From Phytobacter palmae (lineage in GTDB: Bacteria; Pseudomonadota; Gammaproteobacteria; Enterobacterales; Enterobacteriaceae): a stretch of 64,000 nucleotides of DNA. The notes under the pieces were generated by a model. It made no database searches. It worked only from the letters and a program-made list of their open reading frames with translations, and was not told where the DNA came from. Below are positions 1-8,590 of this stretch, piece by piece. Position 1 is the stretch's first letter. Every line of letters begins with the position of its first letter. Position numbers and translations under genes: made by a program. Location: contig FONB01000011.1 in assembly GCA_900112785.1 (NCBI GenBank), positions 1-64,000 of the forward strand. The letters are read 5' to 3'.

Positions 1-390
1 CACCTCTTCGAGCGCGCTCAGGCTCAGTTCCGGCAGCGTTTTGCTGTGATCCGGCGAGAAGCAGATAACGCGGCTGGTGCCGCGCGCGCTCTGGCTGCGC
101 ATCAACGGATCGCTGTTCTCCGGCGCGTCCGGGGTGTCAGTCATCAGAGCCGCAAAGTCGTTGGTGAAGACATATGTACCGGTGTAATCGGGGTTTTTAT
201 CGCCGGTAACGCGCGTGTTGCCCGGACATAAAAAACAGTCGGGATCGTGGGATGGCAGGGTCTGTTTCGCCGGGGTTTCCTGGGCCCCCTGCCAGGGGCG
301 TTTTGCGCGGTGCGGCGACACCAGAACCCATTGCCCCGTCAGCGGGTTGTAACGGCGATGCGGATGATCGACCGGGTTAAATTGCATCAT
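1..390 (-). CDS. galT: Galactose-1-phosphate uridylyltransferase, N-terminal part
   Basis: This is the first 130 codons of GalT, which exchanges UMP between UDP-glucose and galactose-1-phosphate in the Leloir pathway; the gene runs off the left edge. The visible part matches E. coli GalT almost residue for residue. It includes the zinc-site cysteines Cys52 and Cys55 in DCFLC and His115 in FSPDH; the catalytic His-Pro-His lies outside. Two ATG codons stand in tandem at the start (390 and 387). The upstream one is preceded by AGGAAGG and is preferred. It lies ten bases after the galE stop, so the two genes form one operon, galE first. Confidence 0.96.
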   Translation of the reverse strand, partial: MMQFNPVDHPHRRYNPLTGQWVLVSPHRAKRPWQGAQETPAKQTLPSHDPDCFLCPGNTRVTGDKNPDYTGTYVFTNDFAALMTDTPDAPENSDPLMRSQSARGTSRVICFSPDHSKTLPELSLSALEEV

Positions 391-400
391 GGCCCTTCCT

Positions 401-1417
401 TTAATCGGTGTAACCCTGCGGGTGGCGGGACTGCCAGCGCCAGGTATCTTGTGCCATCTCATCGAGCGTACGAGTCACACGCCAGCCCAGCTCATTATCC
501 GCTTTGCTTGCATCCGCCCAGTAGGCAGGCAGATCGCCATCGCGACGGGGAGCGAAGTGGTACGCTACCGGTTTACCGCAGGCTTTGCTGAATGCGTTAA
601 CCACATCCAGCACGCTGCTGCCAACGCCTGCGCCGAGGTTATAAATATGGACGCCTTGCTTGCCCGCCAGTTTTTCCATCGCCACAACATGACCGTCGGC
701 CAAATCCATGACGTGGATGTAATCGCGTACGCCGGTGCCATCAGGCGTAGGGTAGTCATTACCAAATACCGCCAGTGAATCGCGACGGCCTACAGCCACC
801 TGAGCGATGTAGGGCATCAGGTTGTTCGGGATACCCTGTGGGTCTTCACCCATATCTCCTGACGGATGAGCACCCACCGGATTGAAATAACGCAGCAGCG
901 CAATGCTCCAGTCCGGCTGGGCTTTTTGCAGGTCGGTCAGGATCTGCTCAACCATCAGCTTGCTTTTGCCGTAGGGGCTTTGCGGGGTGCCAGTCGGGAA
1001 ACTTTCGACATAAGGGATTTGCGGCTGATCGCCATAGACCGTTGCGGAGGAGCTAAAAATGAGATTTTTGACGTTGGCCGCGCGCATGGCATTCACCAGA
1101 CGGAGTGTGCCATTGACGTTGTTATCGTAGTACTCCAGCGGTTTGGCGACGGATTCGCCAACGGCTTTCAGTCCCGCGAAGTGGATGACCGCTTCGATTG
1201 CATGATCGTGCAGGATTTCAGCCAGCAGTGCTTCATCACGAATATCACCCTGGATAAACAGGGCGGATTTGCCCCCCAGGCGTTCAAGCACCGGCACGAC
1301 ACTGCGTTTACTGTTACACAGATTGTCGAGGATGATGACGTCGTGGCCATTTTGCAGCAGTTGTACACAGGTATGGCTTCCAATGTAACCGCTACCACCC
1401 GTAACCAGAACTTTCAT
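401..1417 (-). CDS. galE: UDP-glucose 4-epimerase
   Basis: GalE interconverts UDP-galactose and UDP-glucose in the cytoplasm, closing the Leloir pathway. The 338-residue product has the same length as the E. coli enzyme. It shows the short-chain dehydrogenase features: an NAD-binding GGSGYIG loop at residues 7-13, the SSSAT strand near 122-126, and the catalytic Tyr149-x3-Lys153 in YGKSK. It is the first gene of the gal operon, followed by galT. The beginning of the coding region also carries the internal Gal operator, so repression acts from both sides of the promoter. Confidence 0.98.
   Translation of the reverse strand: MKVLVTGGSGYIGSHTCVQLLQNGHDVIILDNLCNSKRSVVPVLERLGGKSALFIQGDIRDEALLAEILHDHAIEAVIHFAGLKAVGESVAKPLEYYDNNVNGTLRLVNAMRAANVKNLIFSSSATVYGDQPQIPYVESFPTGTPQSPYGKSKLMVEQILTDLQKAQPDWSIALLRYFNPVGAHPSGDMGEDPQGIPNNLMPYIAQVAVGRRDSLAVFGNDYPTPDGTGVRDYIHVMDLADGHVVAMEKLAGKQGVHIYNLGAGVGSSVLDVVNAFSKACGKPVAYHFAPRRDGDLPAYWADASKADNELGWRVTRTLDEMAQDTWRWQSRHPQGYTD
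1383..1398 (-). promoter_or_regulatory. Internal gal operator (O_I) inside galE
   Basis: On the minus strand this 16-mer reads GTGGTAGCGGTTACAT, identical to my recollection of the E. coli internal operator bound by GalR/GalS. It lies in codons 7-12 of galE. Together with the external operator upstream it would permit DNA looping across the promoter. Confidence 0.85.
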
Positions 1418-1454
1418 ATATCACTCCATCAGGCGTATGTTATGAATTAACTTT

Positions 1455-1515
1455 AGCATAACAGAGATGGCAAAACTGTGATATGTGATAAATTAGTGGA
1501 ATCGTTTACACTGCA
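1455..1515 (-). promoter_or_regulatory. gal promoter region with CRP site and external operator
   Basis: Read on the minus strand, the region contains the external Gal operator GTGTAAACGATTCCAC (1496-1511), a CRP-like site whose conserved half TCACA is the complement of 1477-1481, and a -10 hexamer TATGCT (complement of 1455-1460) that corresponds to galP2. At the position of the E. coli P1 -10 (TATGGT) this sequence has TAAAGT. The CRP-dependent P1 may therefore be weaker or displaced, while P2 is intact. Site assignments rest on alignment from memory with the K-12 gal control region. Confidence 0.8.
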
Positions 1516-1604
1516 ACGTGACACGGATTATCTGATCGCGTAACTGATTATAAATCAGATAAATAATGACGTAATGATGCATAAATTCTGAAAATGATAT
1601 GAAA

Positions 1605-1631
1605 CACAGGCAGGGCAGCGCCCCGCCTGTG
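1605..1631 (-). terminator. Hairpin terminator after modF
   Basis: The arms CACAGGC and GCCTGTG, plus an inner GGGC/GCCC pair, form a long GC-rich stem starting seven bases past the modF stop. The following T-run on the minus strand is short (TTTC), so termination may be only moderate. Confidence 0.55.
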
Positions 1632-1637
1632 AAAAAC

Positions 1638-3101
1638 TCAATCAAACTCGTAGCGCCAGTTGTCGCCATCCGGAACAAACTGTAAGCGATGCGTGATACA
1701 CGTTGGGGCATCACTGGCATGGTGGGAGACAAATAACAGTTGCGTTTCGCCTTCGCCAATCAGTACATCGACAAAGCGGCGAATCAACTGACGGTTCAGC
1801 GGATCCAGGCCTTGCAGCGGCTCATCAAGGATCAGTAACGTCGGATGTTTCACCAGTGCGCGGACAATCAGCGCCAGGCGTTGCTGTCCCCATGACAAAC
1901 TATGGAAGGGGGCATCGGCGGTTTTGGCATTAAACCCCGCGAGGTCAAGCCACTGTTGTGCCAGTTTGCGCTGTTTATCCGAAACAGCCTGATAAATGCC
2001 AATGGAATCAAAATAGCCGGAAAGTATTACATTGCGTACGGTCGTGCTGACGCGATAGTCCAGATGCAGACTGCTACTGACGTAACCAATATGCTTTTTA
2101 ATATCCCAGATGGTTTCGCCACTGCCGCGACGGCGACCAAAAAGGGTTAAATCATTGCTATAGCCCTGCGCATGATCGCCCGTCACCAGACTGAGCAGCG
2201 TCGATTTTCCCGCCCCGTTCGGCCCACTAATTTGCCAGTGTTCGCCCGGCCGAACCGTCCAGTTGAGATGGTTAATAATCGGACGATCGTTATAGGAGAC
2301 GACGCCATCTTTGAGCACAATCAGCGGCTCCCCGGCGGTCAGTTGAGCACGGGCTGGCGGCGCATCCGGTTCCGGCAGCGCCATCCCCGCCAGATTCTCG
2401 CTGTGCGCCAGTTGCGCGATGAGCGCTTGCTGTAACAGTGCCGATTTTTCGCCGACTTCCGTTAGCGCACAGTCAGCCAGCACCCCCGCATTCTGCACAA
2501 AATCCGGAATTTCATCGAAGCGGTTCAGTACCAGCACCAGGGTGTAGCCCTCAGCATTAAGCTCGGCAAGGAGGGCGGCGAGATTCTGCCGTGAAGTCAC
2601 GTCCAGGCCATCAAAAGGCTCGTCAAGGATCAGTAAATCGGGTTGTGACATTAGCGCCTGGCAGAGAAGCGTTTTGCGTGTCTCTCCTGTGGAGAGGTAT
2701 TTAAAACGCCGCGAGAGCAGAGAGGTGATACCAAAACGTTCGGCCAGTTGCTGGCAGCGCGCGGCATCCTTGACCTCATCCTGGATAATTTCTGCGGTGG
2801 TGCGGCCGATATCATCTTCACCGGGACTTAGCATATCGGTGTTATTGCGCTGCCACTCTTCACTGACCAGTTTTTGCAACTGTTCGAATGACAGACGGGT
2901 AATGCGCGAGAAGCTGCTCTCGCGTTCCCCTTTAAGGAGTGTTAGCTCGCCGGCCAGCGCTTTAGCCAGCGCCGATTTCCCGCTACCGTTTGCTCCGACA
3001 AAAGCCCAGCTTTCACCAGACTGAAGCGTTAAGTGATTAATCGACAGTGTTCGGGTGTCGCTCAGGCGAAACGTACCTTGCGAAATTTGCAATGATGACA
3101 T
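1638..3101 (-). CDS. modF: ModF, tandem-ATPase protein of the molybdate locus
   Basis: ModF (PhrA) is a soluble protein made of two ABC ATPase domains and no membrane part; its precise job in molybdate physiology is not established. The first domain has Walker A GANGSGKSA near residue 36 and Walker B LLILDEPF. The second has GPNGAGKST and LLILDEPL, each with a signature-type segment (LSTGE, LSWGQ). The start at 3101 gives 487 residues beginning MSSLQ, as in E. coli; an upstream ATG at 3113 would add four residues. It follows modE on the same strand, as in E. coli where the two are co-transcribed. A hairpin terminator follows the stop. Confidence 0.95.
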   Translation of the reverse strand: MSSLQISQGTFRLSDTRTLSINHLTLQSGESWAFVGANGSGKSALAKALAGELTLLKGERESSFSRITRLSFEQLQKLVSEEWQRNNTDMLSPGEDDIGRTTAEIIQDEVKDAARCQQLAERFGITSLLSRRFKYLSTGETRKTLLCQALMSQPDLLILDEPFDGLDVTSRQNLAALLAELNAEGYTLVLVLNRFDEIPDFVQNAGVLADCALTEVGEKSALLQQALIAQLAHSENLAGMALPEPDAPPARAQLTAGEPLIVLKDGVVSYNDRPIINHLNWTVRPGEHWQISGPNGAGKSTLLSLVTGDHAQGYSNDLTLFGRRRGSGETIWDIKKHIGYVSSSLHLDYRVSTTVRNVILSGYFDSIGIYQAVSDKQRKLAQQWLDLAGFNAKTADAPFHSLSWGQQRLALIVRALVKHPTLLILDEPLQGLDPLNRQLIRRFVDVLIGEGETQLLFVSHHASDAPTCITHRLQFVPDGDNWRYEFD

Positions 3102-3167
3102 TATGTATCCCATTTTTTGCAGCGATACGAACAGGGATACGTGTTAGCCGGCAACTTGTCAATCGAC

Positions 3168-3956
3168 TTAGCACAACGTGGCGAGAATGACCTTGTCAGC
3201 ATTAAAATATGCGGTGACCTCAGCATCTTCCTTTAGATCTTGCGCTTGCTGCGCGGGGACTGTCGCACATAACTGCTGGCCATCGGGCAGTGTGAGCAAA
3301 ACTTCGCACTGCAACTCGCCACGCTCAATATGGCTGATACGTCCCCGGAGCTGGTTATCGGCTTGCAGAGCGGTGGCATGGTCAGTTGTGATGGCTACCC
3401 ACGGCGCTTTCAGCAGCACCAGCACCTCTTTGCCTTGCGTCAAATCCAGGCGCTGCACGCTTTGGGCAGTAATGGCGACGTTGAGAGATGTTGTGCCATC
3501 TGCCAGTAGCACGTTGACATGTTGCTGCACCTGCTGGTGGTCGAGGGCAGTAATGGTACCGAACCACTGGTTACGGGCGCTGGTTTGCAGTGAAAAACGG
3601 GAAATGGCCGCCAGCAGGCTGTTCAGCGGCATGGCATCGTCGTCGCTCAACACATCAAACGCTTTTTGCTGAATCTGGCCAAGTAAATCATAGAGTTGAA
3701 TAAGACGCTGACCGTAGCGGGTAACGACAGCGCCACCGCCGCCTTTTCCCCCGGTCGCGCGTTCCACCAGCGTCTGTTCGCTGAGCTGATTCATTTCATT
3801 AATGGCATCCCAGGCACTTTTATAGCTGATGTTTGCATTCTTCGCCCCCTGGCTTATTGAACCCGTCTGCTCTATCTGTTTGAGGAGATGAATACGGCGC
3901 GGGTCAGCGAACAGCCGCTCCTGGAGTTTAAGGGTAAGAAGAATTTCAGCCTGCAT
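3168..3956 (-). CDS. modE: Molybdate-responsive transcription regulator ModE
   Basis: ModE is a dimeric regulator that, when loaded with molybdate, represses modABC and activates moaA and other molybdoenzyme genes. The 262 residues match the usual length. The N-terminal part is a winged helix-turn-helix (around residues 20-110, with the conserved glycine-rich GGKGGGGA stretch). The C-terminal half carries two Mop folds, the first opening with SARNQW near residue 126. ModE-type palindromes are found before modA and moaA in this window, so its probable targets lie on both sides. It is divergent from the 198-residue peptidase-like gene. Confidence 0.96.
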   Translation of the reverse strand: MQAEILLTLKLQERLFADPRRIHLLKQIEQTGSISQGAKNANISYKSAWDAINEMNQLSEQTLVERATGGKGGGGAVVTRYGQRLIQLYDLLGQIQQKAFDVLSDDDAMPLNSLLAAISRFSLQTSARNQWFGTITALDHQQVQQHVNVLLADGTTSLNVAITAQSVQRLDLTQGKEVLVLLKAPWVAITTDHATALQADNQLRGRISHIERGELQCEVLLTLPDGQQLCATVPAQQAQDLKEDAEVTAYFNADKVILATLC

Positions 3957-4097
3957 AGCGTAGTGTCCTGACGTAAAAGGAATATTGTGAAGGAAAATTG
4001 ACCTGTAGCCTAGTCTTCCCCAGTACGCGTTGTTTTTCTAAAGATACTGTCACAATTGTCGATAGCGGAAAGAGACACTCCGCTGAAGGAACAGAAT

Positions 4098-4694
4098 ATG
4101 GCAGTCAGAAAACGCCCGGCCTTGCAAGGTGAACTGGACGGGGCCTGTGGTTTTTACGCGATGGCGAATGGGATACATTTACTGGAACCAGAACTGGCGC
4201 TCCCGGAAATCTTCCCTGTGATTTTGCAGCAATATGTATTTGATGGCGATCCGATGGGATTCGTTAACGGTATTGGTCGCGGTTCGCTTAAAAATACCCT
4301 GAGCCGGACGATGGCTCTGTTAAATGCTGAGTATGAATTTTACGACCCTAAAACCCGTCAACAATGGCAGTTCGCCTTTAGCATGCCCTACTGGCATAAC
4401 GATAAACCGCGCGATCGCCGGGATATTCTCGATACGTTAAGCCTGGCGAATTATAAAGCGGGAAGGGTAGTTATTCAGGCTTACGATTATAATGATGGTG
4501 AGCAGGAATATAGCCACTGGACGGTCATTTCAAAAGTGACGGACGAAGGGCTGGTCACCTGGGACTCAAGCAAAGAGGTAAAATGCATTCCGTTTGATAA
4601 AATGCGTGTCGACAGCACGCAACATTCGCATATTGCCCGTCCCTGGAATATTCGCAGCGCGGATATGTTTGTACTCAGTCGCCAGTCCCTGTAA
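4098..4694 (+). CDS. Papain-fold / C39-like putative cysteine peptidase
   Basis: I do not recognise a named gene. The 198-residue product has no signal peptide or membrane segment and looks cytosolic. A plausible catalytic set is visible: Gln10 and Cys17 in LQGELDGACGFYAM, His140 in EYSHWTVIS, and Asp156 in VTWDSS. The order Gln-Cys-His-Asp and the spacing resemble papain-like C39-type peptidases, so cleavage of a peptide or isopeptide bond is inferred, not shown. The ATG at 4098 is preferred because AAGGA lies eight bases upstream; a TTG at 4056 in the same frame lacks such a site. It sits between modE and acrZ, where K-12 has no gene. Confidence 0.7.
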   Translation: MAVRKRPALQGELDGACGFYAMANGIHLLEPELALPEIFPVILQQYVFDGDPMGFVNGIGRGSLKNTLSRTMALLNAEYEFYDPKTRQQWQFAFSMPYWHNDKPRDRRDILDTLSLANYKAGRVVIQAYDYNDGEQEYSHWTVISKVTDEGLVTWDSSKEVKCIPFDKMRVDSTQHSHIARPWNIRSADMFVLSRQSL

Positions 4695-4707
4695 AAGGTT
4701 ACTGACG

Positions 4708-4751
4708 ATGGCACAAAAGGCGAGTGTTTTTCTGTCGGATGCGGTTAGAAT
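4708..4751 (+). promoter_or_regulatory. Candidate acrZ promoter with mar/sox/rob-like box
   Basis: ATGGCACAAAAGGC at 4708 fits the first part of the marbox pattern (A-Y-N-GCAC), and a -10-like TTAGAAT ends at 4751, 28 bases before the acrZ start. In E. coli acrZ is activated by MarA, SoxS and Rob. The 3' half of the box fits poorly. Confidence 0.45.
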
Positions 4752-4779
4752 GCCCCCTTAACACTAAATGGAGTTGACC

Positions 4780-4929
4780 ATGTTTGAGTTATTGAAAAGC
4801 TTAGTTTTTGCCGTAATCATGGTCCCTGTGGTGATGGCTATCATCCTGGGGTTGATCTATGGCCTGGGTGAGGTATTCAACCTTTTTTCAAATGTTGGTC
4901 ATCGCGACCGCCCCGCGCAACGCCGCTAA
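4780..4929 (+). CDS. acrZ: AcrZ, small membrane subunit of the AcrAB-TolC pump
   Basis: AcrZ is a 49-residue inner-membrane protein that binds AcrB and changes which drugs the AcrAB-TolC pump exports. The sequence [18 protein letters not shown] and onward is nearly identical to E. coli AcrZ: one hydrophobic helix over about residues 7-30, then a polar cytoplasmic tail ending RPAQRR. The length is exactly the same as in E. coli. A clear hairpin terminator follows, so it is transcribed separately from modABC just downstream. Confidence 0.96.
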   Translation: MFELLKSLVFAVIMVPVVMAIILGLIYGLGEVFNLFSNVGHRDRPAQRR

Positions 4930-4938
4930 ATTTAAAAA

Positions 4939-4964
4939 AACGCCCGCCATTGCGGGCGTTTTGC
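4939..4964 (+). terminator. Intrinsic terminator after acrZ
   Basis: The stem AACGCCCGC / GCGGGCGTT with a short CATT-type loop is followed by TTTTG and preceded by an A-run, so it could work in both directions. It separates acrZ from the modA operator. Confidence 0.85.
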
Positions 4965-5052
4965 TATTCAAGATTGGCATAAGCTTGCCGATATCTTAAT
5001 AACCTCCGTAATTCCTGATGAGTATGACCTCATACGGTAAATCTCTGGTAGT

Positions 5053-5080
5053 ATCGTTATATTCCGTAATATATAACGAT
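5053..5080 (+). promoter_or_regulatory. ModE operator of modABC
   Basis: A perfect inverted repeat, ATCGTTATAT and ATATAACGAT separated by eight bases, lies 17 bases before the modA start. The CGTTATAT half-site matches the known ModE operator type. Molybdate-loaded ModE bound here would block transcription of the transporter genes. Confidence 0.85.
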
Positions 5081-5097
5081 ACTCACAGGAGTTACAG

Positions 5098-5874
5098 ATG
5101 GCACATACAGGGTTACGCCTTTTAGTCGGGGCGACATTATCGCTTTCGGTTGCCGGACATACGCTGGCAGATGAAGGGAAAATTACCGTTTTTGCGGCAG
5201 CGTCGCTGACCAATGCAATGCAGGATATTGCCGCGGCGTATAAGAAAGAGAAAAACGTCGATGTGGTTTCGTCGTTTGCCTCTTCTTCTACGCTGGCACG
5301 TCAAATCGAAGCGGGCGCGCCTGCGGATCTGTTCATTTCTGCAGACCAGAAATGGATGGATTACGCGGTTGATAAAAAGAGTATCGATACTGGCACGCGC
5401 GTAACGCTGCTGGGTAACAGCCTGGTTGTTGTGGCGCCGAAAAGCAGTACCCAGGGCGATATCACTATTGACGCGGCCACTGACTGGGCAAGCCTGCTGC
5501 AAGGCGGACGCCTGGCCGTTGGCGATCCGGAGCACGTTCCGGCTGGCATCTATGCGAAAGAGGCGCTGCAAAAACTGGGGGCGTGGGATAAATTATCCCC
5601 GCGCCTGGCGCCAGCAGAAGATGTACGCGGTGCTTTGGCACTGGTTGAACGTAGCGAAGCCCCTCTGGGTATCGTTTACGGTTCTGACGCTGTAGCCAGC
5701 AAGGGCGTGAAAGTGGTCGGGACTTTCCCGGAAAACTCTCACCAGAAGGTGGAATATCCGATGGCGATTACCGAAGGTCATAAAAACGCAACGGTCAGCG
5801 CGTTCTATGACTATCTGAAAACCCCGGAAGCTTCCGCCGTGTTTAAACGTTACGGATTTACGACACACGAATGA
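5098..5874 (+). CDS. modA: Molybdate-binding periplasmic protein ModA
   Basis: ModA captures molybdate in the periplasm and delivers it to the ModBC importer. The 258-residue precursor starts with a signal peptide; cleavage is predicted after Ala24 (HTLA|DEG), as in E. coli. The mature part begins with the typical KITVFAAASLT segment, where serines contact the oxyanion, and contains the ligand-pocket stretch FASSSTLARQI. The ATG is preceded by CAGGAG. The stop overlaps modB by four bases, so translation is probably coupled. A ModE operator lies immediately upstream. Confidence 0.97.
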   Translation: MAHTGLRLLVGATLSLSVAGHTLADEGKITVFAAASLTNAMQDIAAAYKKEKNVDVVSSFASSSTLARQIEAGAPADLFISADQKWMDYAVDKKSIDTGTRVTLLGNSLVVVAPKSSTQGDITIDAATDWASLLQGGRLAVGDPEHVPAGIYAKEALQKLGAWDKLSPRLAPAEDVRGALALVERSEAPLGIVYGSDAVASKGVKVVGTFPENSHQKVEYPMAITEGHKNATVSAFYDYLKTPEASAVFKRYGFTTHE

Positions 5875-6560
5875 TATTAACGGATCCTGAATGGCAGGCA
5901 GTGATACTCAGCCTGAAAGTTTCATCCCTCGCAGTTGTCATTAGCTTGCCCTTTGGGATTTTCTTTGCCTGGTTACTGGTGCGCTGTACCTTTCCGGGCA
6001 AAGCCCTGCTCGACAGCTTCCTTCATCTTCCCCTGGTTCTCCCTCCGGTTGTCGTAGGGTACTTACTACTTATTGCCATGGGAAGGCGTGGATTTATCGG
6101 CCAGTGGCTCTTTGACTGGTTCGGTATTACCTTTGCCTTTAGCTGGCGGGGCGCGGTCCTCGCGGCAGCCGTGATGTCATTTCCGTTGATGGTTCGCGCC
6201 ATTCGTCTGGCGCTGGAAGGCGTTGATACTAAACTTGAGCAGGCTGCCCGTACCTTAGGCGCCGGGCGCTGGCGCGTGTTTATGACGATTACGCTGCCTT
6301 TAACGCTGCCGGGGATTATTGTCGGCACCGTTCTGGCCTTTGCCCGTTCGCTGGGTGAGTTTGGCGCGACCATCACCTTTGTCTCAAACATTCCTGGTGA
6401 AACGCGCACCATTCCTTCGGCGATGTACACCCTTATTCAGACACCCGGCGGTGAAATGGCGGCGGCGCGTTTATGCGTGATCTCCATTATTCTGGCGCTC
6501 GTTTCGCTGCTCATTTCCGAATGGCTGGCGCGCATTAGCCGTGAACGGACCGGGAGATAA
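5871..6560 (+). CDS. modB: Molybdate ABC transporter permease ModB
   Basis: ModB forms the inner-membrane channel of the molybdate importer, working as a dimer with ModC ATPases. The 229 residues contain about five to six hydrophobic helices. The cytoplasmic coupling segment EQAARTLGAGRWRVFMTITLP is the usual EAA loop for contact with the ATPase. The start overlaps the modA stop (ATGA), and modC begins four bases after the modB stop, so the three genes form one operon. Confidence 0.97.
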   Translation: MILTDPEWQAVILSLKVSSLAVVISLPFGIFFAWLLVRCTFPGKALLDSFLHLPLVLPPVVVGYLLLIAMGRRGFIGQWLFDWFGITFAFSWRGAVLAAAVMSFPLMVRAIRLALEGVDTKLEQAARTLGAGRWRVFMTITLPLTLPGIIVGTVLAFARSLGEFGATITFVSNIPGETRTIPSAMYTLIQTPGGEMAAARLCVISIILALVSLLISEWLARISRERTGR

Positions 6561-6563
6561 CCT

Positions 6564-7622
6564 GTGCTGGAATTGAATTTTAGTCAGACGCTGGGAACGC
6601 ACCGTCTGCAGGTTGACGAAAGCCTGCCAGCCAGCGGTATTACGGCGATATTTGGCGTATCGGGGGCCGGGAAAACCTCCCTGATCAATGCAATTAGCGG
6701 CTTAACGCGCCCGGAGCAGGGCCGTATCGTGCTCAATGATCGCGTGCTGTATGACGCTGAGAAAAAAATCTGCCTGCCGCCGGAAAAGCGTCGGGTCGGT
6801 TATGTCTTCCAGGATGCGCGCCTGTTCCCGCATTACAACGTGCTGGGTAACCTGCGTTACGGCATGGCGAAATCCATGGCCGGGCAGTTTGACAAGCTGG
6901 TGGCTTTACTGGGTATCGAACAGCTTTTAGACCGTCTGCCTGGCGGACTGTCGGGGGGGGAGAAGCAGCGCGTGGCGATTGGCCGCGCCCTGTTAACGGC
7001 ACCGGAATTGTTGTTGCTGGATGAGCCGCTGGCATCGCTGGATATCCCGCGTAAACGTGAGCTGTTGCCCTATCTGCAACGCCTGGCGCGGGAAATCAAT
7101 ATTCCAGTGCTCTATGTCAGCCACTCGCTGGATGAGATCCTGCACCTTGCCGATAAAGTGATGGTGCTGGAAGCGGGGTCGGTGAAAGCGTTTGGTAAAC
7201 TCGAAGACGTCTGGGGAAGCAGCGTGATGAATCCGTGGTTGCCGCGGGAGCAGCAAAGCAGCATTCTGAAAGTGAGCGTGCTGGAACAGCATCCGCATTA
7301 CGCCATGACGGCGCTGGCGCTCGGCGACCAGCACCTTTGGGTAAACAGACTGGATAAGCCGCTCCAGTCTGCTGTGCGTATCCGTATTCAGGCAACCGAT
7401 GTGTCGCTGGTGCTGCAACCCTCCAGCAATACCAGTATTCGTAATACCCTGCGGGCGAAAGTGGTGCAAAACTACGATCTCGACGGGCAGGTGGAGGTCC
7501 AGTTGGATGTAGGCGGAAGGACACTGTGGGCGCGAATCAGCCCGTGGGCCAGGGATGAGCTGAGTATCAAACCTGGCCTGTGGCTCTATGCGCAAATTAA
7601 GAGCGTATCGATCACTGCCTGA
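6564..7622 (+). CDS. modC: Molybdate ABC transporter ATPase ModC
   Basis: ModC powers molybdate import. In its 352 residues the ABC domain has Walker A GVSGAGKT (31-38), signature LSGGEKQ (129-135) and Walker B LLLDEP (150-155). The C-terminal part (about 290-350) is the Mop/TOBE domain that senses oxyanion in this family. The gene starts with GTG at 6564, three bases after the modB stop. It ends directly against the stop codon of the convergent ybhA with no base between them, so no room is left for a dedicated terminator. Confidence 0.97.
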   Translation: MLELNFSQTLGTHRLQVDESLPASGITAIFGVSGAGKTSLINAISGLTRPEQGRIVLNDRVLYDAEKKICLPPEKRRVGYVFQDARLFPHYNVLGNLRYGMAKSMAGQFDKLVALLGIEQLLDRLPGGLSGGEKQRVAIGRALLTAPELLLLDEPLASLDIPRKRELLPYLQRLAREINIPVLYVSHSLDEILHLADKVMVLEAGSVKAFGKLEDVWGSSVMNPWLPREQQSSILKVSVLEQHPHYAMTALALGDQHLWVNRLDKPLQSAVRIRIQATDVSLVLQPSSNTSIRNTLRAKVVQNYDLDGQVEVQLDVGGRTLWARISPWARDELSIKPGLWLYAQIKSVSITA

Positions 7623-8441
7623 TTACAGCAGATGGCTATAGATAAAGCTGGCGATACTGTCGGTAGTGTTATCGCCAATCACAACGTTGGCGCGGGCTTT
7701 AACCGCGTCATCGGCATTTCCCATCGCGACCCCAAGGCCCGCCGCTTCCAGCATGCTGATGTCATTGTAGTTGTCACCAAACGCCACGACATCTTTCATC
7801 GACAAGCCTTGTGCGCTAACCCATTCGCTCAGGCGTTTGCCTTTGCTGTTGCCGGACCGTGCGATATCGACCTGGTCATGCCATGACCACTCGCACTCCA
7901 GCCCCAGCGTCTGTTCGACGGTGTTAGCAAACTGCCTGAGCTTATTAGTGTCTTCGTCGGTCAGGGCAAATTTCCAGATAGCGTCGACTTCACTGGCTGC
8001 AGCACGCAGCGAGTCCACCTGGGTGAAAACCGGCCGCTGTTCCGGCGGCAGTGTTTGTGCCCAGTTATTGGTGCGGATGACATGGCCGGTCGGCTTTTCA
8101 TAGAGCATGGCATTATCGACATACATCAAACCATGAACGTCGTGGGATTCGAGCATCTCAATCAGTTTAACGGCTTGCGAAACCGGCAACGGATCGGCTG
8201 TTAACACTTTTTTTGCCTGATAATCATACAAATAAGTACCATTACAGCAAATTGCAGGTGTATCGAGCGCCAGTGCCTGATAAAAAGGATGGATGGCAAC
8301 GTGATGCCGCCCGGTGACAATAATTAACTGATAGCCGGCTGCTTTTGCCCGGGCAAGCGCTTCGAGAGATGAGGGGAGCAGCGTTTTTTTGGGCGTCAGT
8401 AAGGTACCGTCTAAATCCAGTGCTAATACACGCGAGGTCAT
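7623..8441 (-). CDS. ybhA: HAD-family phosphatase YbhA
   Basis: YbhA is a Cof-type HAD hydrolase; the E. coli enzyme removes phosphate from pyridoxal phosphate and some sugar phosphates. The start at 8441, behind GGAAAA, gives 272 residues, the E. coli length; reading further upstream would need an ATT start. The nucleophile motif is LDLDGT with Asp9 and Asp11. The C-terminal motif VAFGDNYNDISML supplies the metal-binding aspartates, and the long cap domain in between is of the Cof type. It is convergent with modC, and the stop codons abut. Confidence 0.94.
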   Translation of the reverse strand: MTSRVLALDLDGTLLTPKKTLLPSSLEALARAKAAGYQLIIVTGRHHVAIHPFYQALALDTPAICCNGTYLYDYQAKKVLTADPLPVSQAVKLIEMLESHDVHGLMYVDNAMLYEKPTGHVIRTNNWAQTLPPEQRPVFTQVDSLRAAASEVDAIWKFALTDEDTNKLRQFANTVEQTLGLECEWSWHDQVDIARSGNSKGKRLSEWVSAQGLSMKDVVAFGDNYNDISMLEAAGLGVAMGNADDAVKARANVVIGDNTTDSIASFIYSHLL

Positions 8442-8590
8442 GTCGTTTTCCGTGGTCAATGATGAATTTGGCTTTTTCGGGATGGTACACCGAGTCGCGC
8501 CATGGGCAAAATCTGCGCGCGAAATTCAGCATTAACCACGAAAAAAGGCTATCCTGGTAAATTAACGCAGTATCAAGGAAAGGAGTATTC

